From: Ichthyenterobacterium magnum
GTDB lineage: Bacteria; Bacteroidota; Bacteroidia; Flavobacteriales; Flavobacteriaceae
Direction: 5' to 3'
Length of the DNA: 64,000 bases
Assembly: GCF_003610635.1 (NCBI RefSeq)
Contig: NZ_RAQJ01000003.1
Span: forward strand, 1 to 64,000
Shown: positions 7,747 to 15,586 of the stretch, piece by piece
Layout: each line of letters begins with the position of its first letter
Position numbering within the stretch: the stretch's first letter is position 1
Translations under genes and position numbers: made by a program
The notes under the pieces: model-generated
What the model was told of the DNA's origin: nothing
What the model saw: the letters and a program-made list of their open reading frames with translations, nothing else
Database searches by the model: none

Positions 7747-8191
7747 TGAAATTTTTCTTCCAAAAAAGCTTTATATCTGAAGTCAAAAAACTTCTCAAAA
7801 AAAATTCATACAAGGATTGCGAAAAGGCAATAATCAATGATATCTTTATATTAGAATCTGATGATTTATTAGCTCAATGTGTTGCATATCGACTTAATCC
7901 AAATGCAAAAAAATCCTATAGCCAAATTAAGAGCAGGTGATGAACAAGGTAAGAGTTCTTCCTTTAGAGTTTATCTGATTGCTGTGGCTACAAAAAACAA
8001 TTATTATTTTGGATACATTTATCCAAAACAAGGCGTTTACGGAAAAAAACTCTTTAAAATCTAAAGAAGAAACAAAAATCATAAAAAATCTTTTGAATGA
8101 TATTAAGAAAGATGACGTAATTGAGGTTAAACTTAATAAGAGAAAAGACAAGATTTGTTACGCTTCTGATGATAAAGAAATTTTTAAGTAA
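7746..8191 (+). pseudogene. RelE-like toxin split by two A7-tract frameshifts (cassette 6)
   Basis: Three overlapping frames join into one protein if one A is removed from each of two A7 runs (7907-7913 and 8043-8049). Segment 1 is MKFFFQKSFISEVKKLLKK... to LNPNAK, segment 2 is NPIAKLRAGDEQGKSSSFRVYLIAV...GYIYPKQG, and segment 3 is SLKSKEETKIIKNLLNDIKK.... The joined chain of about 147 residues has the toxin-like core AKLRAGDEQGKSSSFRV, typical of RelE/HigB-family RNases. Both lesions are in identical homopolymers, so sequencing error, slippage-type phase variation or real inactivation are all possible. The final stop is 13 bases before the attC-like core. Confidence 0.65.
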
Positions 8192-8203
8192 ATAAAAAAC
8201 GTC

Positions 8204-8332
8204 GGGTAACAACGTGTATAATTAATTGCTTTGGTCGTTGCTTATTTGGAAAATTCCTTCGGAATTTTCTCTCGTTCGTTTTTGTTTGCTAAATTAGTTG
8301 CTTAACCACGCAACTAACCATACACAAACACG
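8204..8332 (+). repeat. attC-like site 6
   Basis: Left core GGGTAAC pairs with the cassette start G7114-TTACCC (7/7). Arms GTGTATAATTAATTGC and GCAACTAACCATACAC pair over 16 positions with three A:C mismatches on the top strand, which become G:T on the bottom. Central hairpin GGAAAATTCC-ttc-GGAATTTTC. No repeat element: the next cassette begins directly with TTATAACC. Confidence 0.8.
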
Positions 8333-8352
8333 TTATAACCAACCGTTAACCA

Positions 8353-9093
8353 ATGATAAAATTCTTTAGAAAAATTCGACAAAAAATGCTCTCTGAAAAT
8401 AAATTAAGTAAATATTTACTTTACGCAATTGGAGAAATAGTTCTTGTCGTTATTGGAATTTTGATTGCATTGCAAGTTAATAATCTCAACGAGCAAAGTA
8501 AAAAAGAACAATTAAGAGTAAACTATGTAAATTCACTATTAAGTGATTTAGAATCAGATATTATTTTACTTGAAAATCAAATTTTAACATTCAATACAGA
8601 ATTAGAAAAACTTACTTCTTTATCTAAGCGATTATCATCATCTGATGCCACTTTTGACACGATAAGAAATATTGCACGATATGAATTTCTTCCGTTTTTC
8701 AACCCTTCTAATAACTTGAATATTGACACATATAATGCGCTGATTTCTACTGGAGATTTAGACTTAATACAACCCCTTTTGAGGAGAAAAATTCAAAAAC
8801 ATAATGCTGAACAACTTGAAACTCTTAAGACTGTTGAATTGAATTTTAAATTATATGCTGAATTGGGTTATAAATACGCTAGTCAATTCCCAATAAATTT
8901 TGAATTTAATGCAATTAAGGGTAAACAAATGAATTCAGTTTGGGAACAAGTAAATGAAAATAAATTAAAATCTAGCTTGAACGGAATTCTAACAATGAAA
9001 ATAACGAATTATAATATGACTAATATTCTTCGAGAAAAGTTAGTTGAAAAAACAAAGGTTCTTATAAAGGAGATTAAGAGTTATGAGAAATAA
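8353..9093 (+). CDS. DUF6090-type membrane-anchored protein (cassette 7)
   Basis: 246 residues. The N-terminus MIKFFRKIRQKMLSENKLSKY followed by LLYAIGEIVLVVIGILIALQV is the signature of the DUF6090-type family common in flavobacteria: a short basic cytoplasmic head, one membrane helix (about 22-43) and a helical, probably periplasmic domain. Function is unknown in the family as far as I know. A broken relative lies at 25270-25668 at the decayed end of the array, so this family has entered the array at least twice. The cassette's end core (GCACAAC) does not pair with its start (GTTATAAC), suggesting that a neighbouring deletion fused two cassettes. Confidence 0.8.
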   Translation: MIKFFRKIRQKMLSENKLSKYLLYAIGEIVLVVIGILIALQVNNLNEQSKKEQLRVNYVNSLLSDLESDIILLENQILTFNTELEKLTSLSKRLSSSDATFDTIRNIARYEFLPFFNPSNNLNIDTYNALISTGDLDLIQPLLRRKIQKHNAEQLETLKTVELNFKLYAELGYKYASQFPINFEFNAIKGKQMNSVWEQVNENKLKSSLNGILTMKITNYNMTNILREKLVEKTKVLIKEIKSYEK

Positions 9094-9098
9094 CGAAA

Positions 9099-9222
9099 GC
9101 ACAACAACGTGTATAGCTCATTGCGGCTGAATTCCTTAATCGGAATTCATTGCAATTCACTATCTTTCGGTTATGGCGGAAAATCATCTATGATTTTCCG
9201 CAACGAGCCATACACAAAACCG
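9099..9222 (+). repeat. attC-like site 7
   Basis: Left core GCACAAC; it does not match the start of its own cassette. Arms GTGTATAGCTCATTGC and GCAACGAGCCATACAC show compensatory GCTC/GAGC changes relative to site 6 while retaining the two A:C positions. Central hairpin GGAAAATCAT-cta-TGATTTTCC. Ends ACCG followed by part A of the repeat element. Confidence 0.75.
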
Positions 9223-9314
9223 ATGGAACACATTCGCCAAAGGCGAACTTTAGTTACTTCGTGCTTCGCACTCCCATCCTTAAAGTAAATGTGTTCCATC
9301 TTAGGGGTTAAACC
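9223..9314 (+). repeat. Crossover-point element, copy 4 (part A only)
   Basis: Contains part A (GATGGAACACATT ... AATGTGTTCCATC) and only the left boundary TTAGGGGTTAAAC of part B, then continues into unrelated cassette sequence. It shows that part A and part B are separable, or that part B plus the next cassette start was deleted. Confidence 0.8.
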
Positions 9315-9337
9315 TCACAACAAAAATCATAGTCAAA

Positions 9338-9368
9338 TTGAATTATACGGATTATTTTTATATATTTG
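9338..9368 (+). promoter_or_regulatory. Flavobacterial-type promoter for the RHH/PIN toxin-antitoxin pair
   Basis: TTG at 9338-9340, 20 bases, TATATTTG at 9361-9368, 18 bases before the antitoxin ATG. Good match to the TTG-N19/20-TAnnTTTG pattern. Confidence 0.65.
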
Positions 9369-9386
9369 TACGTATAAAAATTAATT

Positions 9387-9635
9387 ATGGATACAAAATT
9401 GACTTTAAAGCTTAATCAAAGGATTATTGAAAAAGCCAAGGAGTATGCTTCTAACAAAAAAATGAGTTTATCTCGAATTGTAGAGGCTTATTTACAATCT
9501 CTGACTTCAGAAAACGATACCTCTGAATTTGAGATTTCACCTTTCGTGAAAAGCATTGCAACTGGAATCGAAATTCCTGCCGATTTGGACTATAAAAAAG
9601 AATATTCTGATTATTTAATTGAGAAATATAAATGA
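9387..9635 (+). CDS. DUF6364-type ribbon-helix-helix antitoxin (cassette 8)
   Basis: 82 residues. MDTKLTLKLNQRIIEKAKEYASNKKMSLSRIVEAYLQSL is a ribbon-helix-helix DNA-binding fold (beta strand 3-9, helices 11-24 and 28-41) as in DUF6364-type antitoxins; the C-terminal half would wrap and block the toxin. It overlaps the PIN toxin gene by four bases and has a strong promoter upstream, fitting an autoregulated toxin-antitoxin operon. Confidence 0.85.
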   Translation: MDTKLTLKLNQRIIEKAKEYASNKKMSLSRIVEAYLQSLTSENDTSEFEISPFVKSIATGIEIPADLDYKKEYSDYLIEKYK

Positions 9636-10054
9636 GCAAAAGGATTTTTATAGATACTAATGTAATGCTGGACCTTTTGGGAGAGCGAAAACCTTTTTAT
9701 GAACCGATTGCGAAAATTGCAACCTTAGCAGAAAAAGAAAAACTAACAATGGTTGTTTCGCCAATTTCATTTGCAACGGTAAACTATTTTATCACAAAAT
9801 TTGAGAATGGAAAAATTGCTAGGGAAAAACTAAGAAAATTTAAGATAATCTGTGAAATATGCTCACTCGATGAGCAAACGATTGAAAAAGGACTAAATTC
9901 TTCGATAAAGGACTTTGAAGATGCATTACAATATTTCAGTGCGACAGAATCTGAATGTGATATTATTATAACAAGAAACGGAAAAGACTTTAAAAAATCG
10001 CTATTACCTGTTATGACCGCAGACGAATTTTTAAAATCTTTGAATAAAAAATAA
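9632..10054 (+). CDS. PIN-domain toxin, VapC-like RNase (cassette 8)
   Basis: 140-residue PIN domain, a Mg-dependent RNase usually acting as the toxin of a type II toxin-antitoxin pair. The N-terminus MSKRIFIDTNVMLDLLGERKPF gives the first acidic residue (Asp8) and the typical LDLL helix. Further acidic residues are in SIKDFEDALQYF (about 91-102) and CDIIITRNGKDF (about 110-121). Full length for the family. Start overlaps the antitoxin's last codon. Confidence 0.88.
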   Translation: MSKRIFIDTNVMLDLLGERKPFYEPIAKIATLAEKEKLTMVVSPISFATVNYFITKFENGKIAREKLRKFKIICEICSLDEQTIEKGLNSSIKDFEDALQYFSATESECDIIITRNGKDFKKSLLPVMTADEFLKSLNKK

Positions 10055-10057
10055 CTA

Positions 10058-10184
10058 CACCCAACAACGTGTATAGCTCATTGCGGTTGAATTCCTAATC
10101 GGAATTCAACGCTTATTCGCTATCTTTGGGTTATGGCGGAAAGAATCCTGCGGATTTTTCCGCAACGAGCCATACACAACACCG
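10058..10184 (+). repeat. attC-like site 8
   Basis: Left core CACCCAAC; the matching cassette start is not present after element copy 4, consistent with loss of the original start. Arms GTGTATAGCTCATTGC and GCAACGAGCCATACAC as in site 7. Central hairpin around GGAAAGAATCC-tgc-GGATTTTTCC. Ends ACCG then the element. Confidence 0.75.
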
Positions 10185-10310
10185 ATGGAACACATTCGCC
10201 AAAGGCGAACTTTAATTACTTCGTGCTTCGCACTCCCGTCCTTAAAGTAAATGTGTTCCATCTAAGGGGTTAAACCAAATTACTAGTTTGAACTACGTTT
10301 AACCCCTAAG
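10185..10310 (+). repeat. Crossover-point element, copy 5 (internally deleted, 126 bp)
   Basis: Part A is intact; part B is reduced to its two ends. The sequence jumps from CTAGTTTGAACTA directly to the right terminal CGTTTAACCCC, as if about 220 bp between two GAACTA direct repeats had been lost. Both boundaries with the flanking attC-like site and the next cassette (TTGGC) are retained. Confidence 0.82.
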
Positions 10311-10395
10311 TTGGCAACAAGCTGTGAAATTCGTCAATTCAATAAAATAAAGTATTAAATTGATATTTTTGTATCTTTGAAAAAAAGCTAATAAA

Positions 10396-10638
10396 ATGGA
10401 TTTACAGACAAGAAAACTAGAACTTATTCAAGAGTTTTTAAAGATTCAAAGTGAAGATGTAATTTCGCGACTTGAAAAAATCCTTAGAAAAGAAAAGAAA
10501 AATTCTGATAATGGTGATTTTAAACCAATGTCAATTGAGGAATTTAATTCTCGAATTGACAAATCTATGGAAGATTCAATAAATGGTCGTCTAACTAAAT
10601 CTAGCGAATTAAAAGCCAAGATTGATAAATGGAATTAA
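10396..10638 (+). CDS. Putative antitoxin of the membrane-tethered ParE-like toxin (cassette 9)
   Basis: 80 residues, helical and highly charged, with the layout of addiction-module antitoxins paired with ParE/RelE toxins: an N-terminal amphipathic helix (KLELIQEFLKIQSEDVISRLEKIL), a linker with FKPMSIEEFNSRIDKS, and a basic C-terminus. A TATCTTTG box (10372-10379) lies 16 bases before the ATG, likely the -7 element. It overlaps the toxin gene by 10 bases. Confidence 0.72.
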   Translation: MDLQTRKLELIQEFLKIQSEDVISRLEKILRKEKKNSDNGDFKPMSIEEFNSRIDKSMEDSINGRLTKSSELKAKIDKWN

Positions 10639-11225
10639 AATTGTTTTGGACTGATTTTTCTCAAAAAGAACTAGAAAAAATTTATCAGTACTATCGAGAA
10701 AAGGCAGGAACTCGAATTGCAAAAAAACTCGTTAACGGAATTTATAATGAGGCTTTAAAACTTAAAAGTCAACCAGAAATTGGACAACCTGAAGAACTTC
10801 TTAAGAATAGAAAACAAGAATTTAGATATTTAGTTTATAAAAATTATAAAGTCATTTGTTGGATTAACAATGAAGAAAACAGAATTGAAATAAATGATGT
10901 TTTTGATACTCGACAAAACCCAATAAGAAAAATACTGAACTATATTTGGATTGGAATTACTACTCTTATGGTTTTTTTGATTTCAAGATTTTTCTTTCTT
11001 GGTTCAGAAGAAGATTTTGAATTTTTAAAAGCCGATTTATTATCAAACTTACTGAATAGAACAATTTCGGTAATGGTCATTGGAGTTGTATCAATTCTGA
11101 TATTAGTTCTAATTAATTATTTTATGATAAAGAATTGGAAAACATCAATTAGAACTGGATTGATTGGAATCGTTGTTTGTTTTTTATCTTCTTTAATCGG
11201 AACATTATTGTTCTTTTACAATTAA
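10629..11225 (+). CDS. ParE/RelE-family toxin fused to a three-helix membrane domain (cassette 9)
   Basis: Residues 1-98 are a complete ParE/RelE-type toxin: LFWTDFSQKELEKIYQYY at the start, KLKSQPEIGQPEELL in the middle, and the FRYLVYKNYKVICWI and INDVFDTRQNP strands at the end. Family members normally stop right after DTRQNP. Here the frame continues for 100 residues with three predicted membrane helices (about 104-124, 147-166, 177-196) and no stop or frameshift. A ParE-like toxin tethered to the inner membrane is unusual. It could be a cassette-level fusion with a membrane protein, or a way to localise the toxin. The overlap with the antitoxin supports expression as a pair. Confidence 0.8.
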   Translation: MELKLFWTDFSQKELEKIYQYYREKAGTRIAKKLVNGIYNEALKLKSQPEIGQPEELLKNRKQEFRYLVYKNYKVICWINNEENRIEINDVFDTRQNPIRKILNYIWIGITTLMVFLISRFFFLGSEEDFEFLKADLLSNLLNRTISVMVIGVVSILILVLINYFMIKNWKTSIRTGLIGIVVCFLSSLIGTLLFFYN

Positions 11226-11234
11226 AAAATACTA

Positions 11235-11364
11235 TTGCCAACACCGTGTATAATTAATTGCTTTGGCAAGTGCTTATTTGGAAAATTCCTTCGGAATTTT
11301 CTCGGGTTCGTTTTTGTTTGCTAACTTATTTGCTTACACACGCAACTAACCATACACAAACACG
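11235..11364 (+). repeat. attC-like site 9
   Basis: Left core TTGCCAAC pairs with the cassette start G10310-TTGGCAA (8/8). Arms GTGTATAATTAATTGC and GCAACTAACCATACAC. Central hairpin GGAAAATTCC-ttc-GGAATTTTC. Ends CACG, then the repeat element. Confidence 0.8.
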
Positions 11365-11710
11365 ATGGAACACATTCGCCAAAGGCGAACTTTAATTACT
11401 TTGTGCTTCGCACTCCCATCCTTAAAGTAAATGTGTTCCATCTAAGGGGTTAAACCAAATTACTAGTTAGAACTAAATATAAGTATATCGCCTTTAGCAA
11501 GCTTCGAGCTAAAACGTGTAACATCGTCGGTTAAAAGTAATTTGGTACAGCTACTCTAACTCCCAATAAAATAAAATGCAATTAACGATGATTAACTTCT
11601 TCTAATTGATGAACAATTCCATGATCTTATAAGGAAGAGGCTTATCATAGAATTGTTATCCATTTTATTGTATCTTCGTTATCATAGCTGAACTACGTTT
11701 AACCCCTAAG
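11365..11710 (+). repeat. Crossover-point element, copy 6 (full, 346 bp)
   Basis: Full copy with slightly more substitutions than copies 2 and 3 (TTTGTGCTTCG in part A, CTTCTTC in place of CATCATC in the part B palindrome). The next cassette starts TTGGCAAAC. Confidence 0.85.
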
Positions 11711-11815
11711 TTGGCAAACATTTCGAAAAAATCTCCAGAATTTAAAAAAACATTAAAATTGCAACATTTAATATAAGTAATCGTCTTTATAGAAATACAA
11801 CTAAAAATAAATGAT

Positions 11816-12694
11816 ATGCACACTATAAAAAAATACCGTATTTCTGTTTTACTTTTATTAATTCTGATATTACTTCTTAATTGTAAAGAACATGAAAATT
11901 TGTACATCATAGACACACTCGATTTAAAAAGTAATATTTTTAAGAACACAAGAAAAGTAAGGGTTCTTCTTCCTCCAGATTATTATCAAAGTAAAAGTAT
12001 TCATTATCCAGTTTTATACTTAAATGATGGTGTTTTAGTTTTTCATGCGTATGAGATAAAGAAAGTTGTTCATGACTTGATAAATTCAAAAACAATAGAA
12101 CCGATAATAGTTGTTGGTATTGATAATGGTGCTTCTACAGTTGAATCAAAAAATCCGTTAAGAGATAGAGCAATGGAATATTTACCTTGGGCAGATGAGT
12201 TTGAGACAAATCCCGAAGCTAAAATCGATAACCCAAAGGGCAAATTATATCCAGATTTCATAACAAAGGAAGTTATGCCTTTAATAAATTCAAAGTTTCG
12301 AACTAAAAAAGGTGCAAAAAATACAGGTTTAGGAGGCTCTTCAAGAGGCGCTCTTATTTCATTATATACTGTTTTAGAAAAACCTAATCACTTTAATAAA
12401 CTTCTCCTAGAAAGCCCTTCTTTATATGTTTCGAATCAAAAAATTTTAGAGAATTCTAGTTCAAAAAAGATTTGGCCAAACAAGGTATATATAGGAATAG
12501 GAACCGAGGAAGGAGAAACAGATGAAATTAAAAAAATGGCTGTTAAAGACGCAGAAAATTTAAAATCTATAATACTGAAAAATTCAAGTAACACGAAATT
12601 AGATTACTTATTAGATAAAGGTGGAGAGCATAATTTTGAATACTTTTCCAAAAGATTTCCAAAGGCTTTAGAATTTTTATATGGAACTGAATAA
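11816..12694 (+). CDS. Lipoprotein esterase, alpha/beta-hydrolase fold (cassette 10)
   Basis: 292 residues. A hydrophobic signal with lipobox LLLNC (Cys23) predicts a lipoprotein. The rest is a PF00756-type putative esterase domain: VRVLLPPDYYQ and YPVLYLNDG near the N-terminus, IVVGIDNG, the nucleophile elbow GGSSRG (about 166-171), and a C-terminal acid/His region (KGGEHNFEYF). Related enzymes hydrolyse siderophore, acetyl-ester or feruloyl-type substrates; the substrate here is unknown. A more distant relative is in the cassette at 18818-20011. Confidence 0.85.
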   Translation: MHTIKKYRISVLLLLILILLLNCKEHENLYIIDTLDLKSNIFKNTRKVRVLLPPDYYQSKSIHYPVLYLNDGVLVFHAYEIKKVVHDLINSKTIEPIIVVGIDNGASTVESKNPLRDRAMEYLPWADEFETNPEAKIDNPKGKLYPDFITKEVMPLINSKFRTKKGAKNTGLGGSSRGALISLYTVLEKPNHFNKLLLESPSLYVSNQKILENSSSKKIWPNKVYIGIGTEEGETDEIKKMAVKDAENLKSIILKNSSNTKLDYLLDKGGEHNFEYFSKRFPKALEFLYGTE

Positions 12695-12701
12695 AAAACG
12701 A

Positions 12702-12826
12702 TTTGCCAACAACGTGTATAGTTCATTGCTCGGAAATTACTATCGGAATTTCTGTCGCTTCTGAACAATGGGTTTCTGATTATTTGCTAACTTAGTGGAA
12801 ACGCAACGAAACCATACACGAACACG
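12702..12826 (+). repeat. attC-like site 10
   Basis: Left core TTTGCCAAC pairs with the cassette start G11710-TTGGCAAA (9/9). Arms GTGTATAGTTCATTGC and GCAACGAAACCATACAC. Ends CACG, then the repeat element. Confidence 0.78.
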
Positions 12827-13173
12827 ATGGAACACATTCGCCAAAGGCGAACTTTAATTACTTCGTGCTTCGCACTCCCATCCTTAAAGTAAATGTGTTC
12901 CATCTTAGGGGTTAAACCAAATTACTAGTTTGAACTAAATATAAGTATATCGCCTTTAGCAAGCTTCGAGCTAAAACGTGTAACATCGTCGGTTAAAAGT
13001 AATTTGGTACAGCTTCTCTAACTCCCAATAAAATAAAATGGCAATTTACGATGATTAACATCATCTAATTGATGAACAATTCCATGATTTTATATGGAAG
13101 AGGCTTATCATAGAATTGTTATCCATTTTATTGTATCTTCGTTATCATAGCTGAACTACGTTTAACCCCTTAG
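12827..13173 (+). repeat. Crossover-point element, copy 7 (full, 347 bp)
   Basis: Full copy, near-identical to copies 2 and 3, with one visible cluster of changes (CATGATTTTATATGGAAGAGG) also partly seen in copy 1. The next cassette starts TTGTACGC. Confidence 0.85.
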
Positions 13174-13208
13174 TTGTACGCAAGCTGAAAGACTATTTCA
13201 AATCATTA

Positions 13209-14342
13209 TTAATCCAAAAATCTTGACACGTCCTTTGTCAATGTAAACTTAAAATTCCCTATTGTGTAGTATAACATTCCAATTGTTACTCCTATAAGTG
13301 CATATTCAATTTTTGGAAGAAATGTTGAACCCACTGTTATAAAAACACAAATAAGTGTATTGATAATTATTGGTTTTCTAAAAGGTGGCAAAAATTTAAA
13401 ATATACAGTTTGTTTTCCTACATAAAAGAAACACATTCCCACTATTGCCAATACCCTGAAATCGTTTTGGTTTAAATCATTCAAAATAGCATGTCTGATG
13501 ACATTAGCTAATATTACAAATCCCATAGCAAGAAAGAAGTGAGAATAAATAAGAGTAAAACCATTCTTCATTGCTTTTAATCTTTCCATTACATGAAAGC
13601 TATCATAATAAATCCACCAGATTAATCCTATCATTATAAATCCAGTTACGGCAGCAATGACACTCAATGCATCCCAATTAATATCTCTTAAGGCTGTTGT
13701 TAAACTAATAATAGATTCACCTAAAAGTATAATGGAAAGAAGACCAATTCTTTCAACTAAATGCTCTTTATGTACTGGAGGTACATTCTTGTTTTTGCTT
13801 ACAAGAATAAAAGCTATCATTTCAAAGACGATTCCTAAAACTAAAGTAATTTCTCTGTAAGGATCAGGAAAGAGAAATGAGATACCAGTAATAATTGTTC
13901 CAATAATTATTATTAAACCGCATTTATTAGCATACTCTTTTGACTCATTAAGTGCTTTAGTAGAATTAATATACAAGCCCGCAATAATTATTTGAATAAC
14001 TGCATAAAAGCCAATAAACAACCTATAGTTTTCAAATAAATCACTACCTAAAAAGGCAGTCATTGTTATCATTAAAAACATGATAGCCAAACTTGAAATT
14101 CTATGGTACCTACTATCTGTATCAAAACGATTAGCAAATAAGGTATGTAGCGTCCAAATCCACCAAATAGATAGGAATTGAAGAGGAAACATCCAAATTT
14201 GTTTAGGGTCTATATGATTATGATGCGTATGTGCAAGTTGATGCGTAACAATACCTATACTGGACACAAAAACCAAATCAAAAAAAAGCTCCAACCATGT
14301 GGCATGCCTATTTTGAACTAAATATTTGAATGTTTTCTTCAA
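13209..14342 (-). CDS. Low-temperature-requirement A (LtrA) family membrane protein (cassette 11)
   Basis: 377 residues with about ten hydrophobic helices. The N-terminus ATWLELFFDLVFVSSIG is the signature of the LtrA family (polytopic inner-membrane proteins of uncertain function). The IERIGLLSIILLGESIISL-type motif appears as ERIGLLSIILLGESI. Last gene of a three-gene minus-strand set (quinone reductase, peroxiredoxin-like, LtrA) divergent from an HxlR regulator, so it probably belongs to the same redox or electrophile response. It is antisense to the general cassette orientation, so it must depend on the cassette's own promoter. Confidence 0.88.
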   Translation of the reverse strand: MKKTFKYLVQNRHATWLELFFDLVFVSSIGIVTHQLAHTHHNHIDPKQIWMFPLQFLSIWWIWTLHTLFANRFDTDSRYHRISSLAIMFLMITMTAFLGSDLFENYRLFIGFYAVIQIIIAGLYINSTKALNESKEYANKCGLIIIIGTIITGISFLFPDPYREITLVLGIVFEMIAFILVSKNKNVPPVHKEHLVERIGLLSIILLGESIISLTTALRDINWDALSVIAAVTGFIMIGLIWWIYYDSFHVMERLKAMKNGFTLIYSHFFLAMGFVILANVIRHAILNDLNQNDFRVLAIVGMCFFYVGKQTVYFKFLPPFRKPIIINTLICVFITVGSTFLPKIEYALIGVTIGMLYYTIGNFKFTLTKDVSRFLD

Positions 14343-14370
14343 CAGAAACTATATTTTAACATATACAAAA

Positions 14371-14889
14371 TTATAACATTTCTCCGCGAGCTGGATAATG
14401 AGCTGTAATAATGTAATCTACTGCTTTTACAAAAGATGGTAAATATGGCCTTCCCCAAGGATTACTGTTTATAGCGGAATAATAAACTTGATTACTATTG
14501 TCAATTAAAAATAATCCTGGTTCACTAAACTCACTTGGCTCTCCATCTTTTACACCTGCACTTAAATACAAAGCCCAATCTCTTGCTGCGGATTCTGATA
14601 ACCCATATCCCAAACTAATATTTGGTAGTTCCCATTTTTGTCTTGATAGTCTTGCTCTTTTTTCTGTATCCATACTTACTGCTACGACATTAACGCCTCT
14701 TTGCTCAAATTGTGGTAACAATTCTTGTAACTGCTGTAAATACTTTTTACAAATAGGACAATGTAGCCCACGGTAAAAAACAACTAAAGTAAAGTTGTCT
14801 GGTTTTTGGTCTGTTAAATTCCATTGTTTCCCATCTAATAATGGAAATTGCAAATCTGGTGCTGTATGTTTTGGTGTTGGTCTGTTCAT
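14371..14889 (-). CDS. Peroxiredoxin-like (AhpC/TSA) protein (cassette 11)
   Basis: 172 residues with a thioredoxin fold of the AhpC/TSA superfamily. The N-terminus has APDLQFPLLDG; the active site is VVFYRGLHCPICKKYL, a CPxC instead of the single peroxidatic Cys of classical peroxiredoxins; VVAVSMDT follows. The GRPYLPSFVKAVDYI tail resembles the peroxiredoxin-like proteins next to quinone reductases. It probably reduces peroxides or disulfides in the cytoplasm. ATG (MNRPT) chosen over an in-frame TTG two codons upstream. It lies 10 bases after the quinone reductase gene. Confidence 0.82.
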   Translation of the reverse strand: MNRPTPKHTAPDLQFPLLDGKQWNLTDQKPDNFTLVVFYRGLHCPICKKYLQQLQELLPQFEQRGVNVVAVSMDTEKRARLSRQKWELPNISLGYGLSESAARDWALYLSAGVKDGEPSEFSEPGLFLIDNSNQVYYSAINSNPWGRPYLPSFVKAVDYIITAHYPARGEML

Positions 14890-14899
14890 AGTCAAAGTT

Positions 14900-15481
14900 T
14901 TAAAAGTTATTTTCTAAATGTTTTTCGAATCTCTCAAAATCCTTATCTATTTCAGGGTTCTTCATTACATCATAAGCCATGAAAGTAGGCATAGGTTCAA
15001 AGCCAAACCATTTAAAATTAAGATGCATAGGTTTTAGTAAGTCATCTTCACTCATACCATTAAAAAAAGTTTCCTCTGGATTATTAAATGCTTCTTTTGG
15101 CGCATTAGCCGTTACTGACATCATATACTTTCCTTTTAGCTTTCCACCTAATCCGTAATTCTTCTTTGGAGCTTCCTTACTTCTACCATCACCATCAGAC
15201 ATTTCGCCCATCATACCCATCGAAAATACTTCATCAATGTATTTTTTAAACGACCAACTTACACCCATCCAGTTCAATGGTGTTTGAAAAAAGACCACAT
15301 CTGCCCATTTGAATTTTTCGATTTCTTCATTGACATTATAATTGTCTTCCATTGTAGTTTTCTTGATATTGTAACCGTTGCTCTTAAAGTAGGTTTCTGC
15401 TTTTTTAGTTAAACTAGCGTTTAATTTTCCTTCTGAAAACGGATACTTTTGATGTCCATTTATTATAAAAATATTTTTCAT
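14900..15481 (-). CDS. NAD(P)H quinone oxidoreductase, MdaB-like flavodoxin fold (cassette 11)
   Basis: 193 residues; MKNIFIINGHQKYPFSEGKLN is the flavin-phosphate-binding start of the MdaB/YwrO flavodoxin-like family. ADVVFFQTPLNWMGVSWSFKKYIDEV and YMMSVTANAPKEAF are the further family blocks. It catalyses two-electron reduction of quinones with NAD(P)H, avoiding semiquinone radicals. First gene of the minus-strand operon, divergent from an HxlR regulator across 105 bases, the usual arrangement for electrophile-sensing regulation. Confidence 0.88.
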   Translation of the reverse strand: MKNIFIINGHQKYPFSEGKLNASLTKKAETYFKSNGYNIKKTTMEDNYNVNEEIEKFKWADVVFFQTPLNWMGVSWSFKKYIDEVFSMGMMGEMSDGDGRSKEAPKKNYGLGGKLKGKYMMSVTANAPKEAFNNPEETFFNGMSEDDLLKPMHLNFKWFGFEPMPTFMAYDVMKNPEIDKDFERFEKHLENNF

Positions 15482-15513
15482 TTTAAATTTTTAATTACAT
15501 TTGTATCGCAAAG

Positions 15514-15550
15514 AAACTAATAATAGTTTATAAAAGAAACTATAGTGTTT
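15514..15550. promoter_or_regulatory. Candidate HxlR operators between divergent genes
   Basis: Two adjacent imperfect palindromes, AAACTA-ataa-TAGTTT (15514-15529) and AAACTATAGTGTTT (15537-15550), in the 105 bp between the quinone reductase and the HxlR gene. Spacing of about 22 bases suits two dimers. Binding is inference from position and symmetry. Confidence 0.5.
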
Positions 15551-15586
15551 GAATTTGAACAAATAGTGGTAACCAAAAAGTAACTA

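Noticed and set aside
7879-8191. Two short frames after 7746 as separate genes
   Set aside because: They join with the first frame into one RelE-like protein by removing one A from each A7 run, so they are parts of one frameshifted gene.
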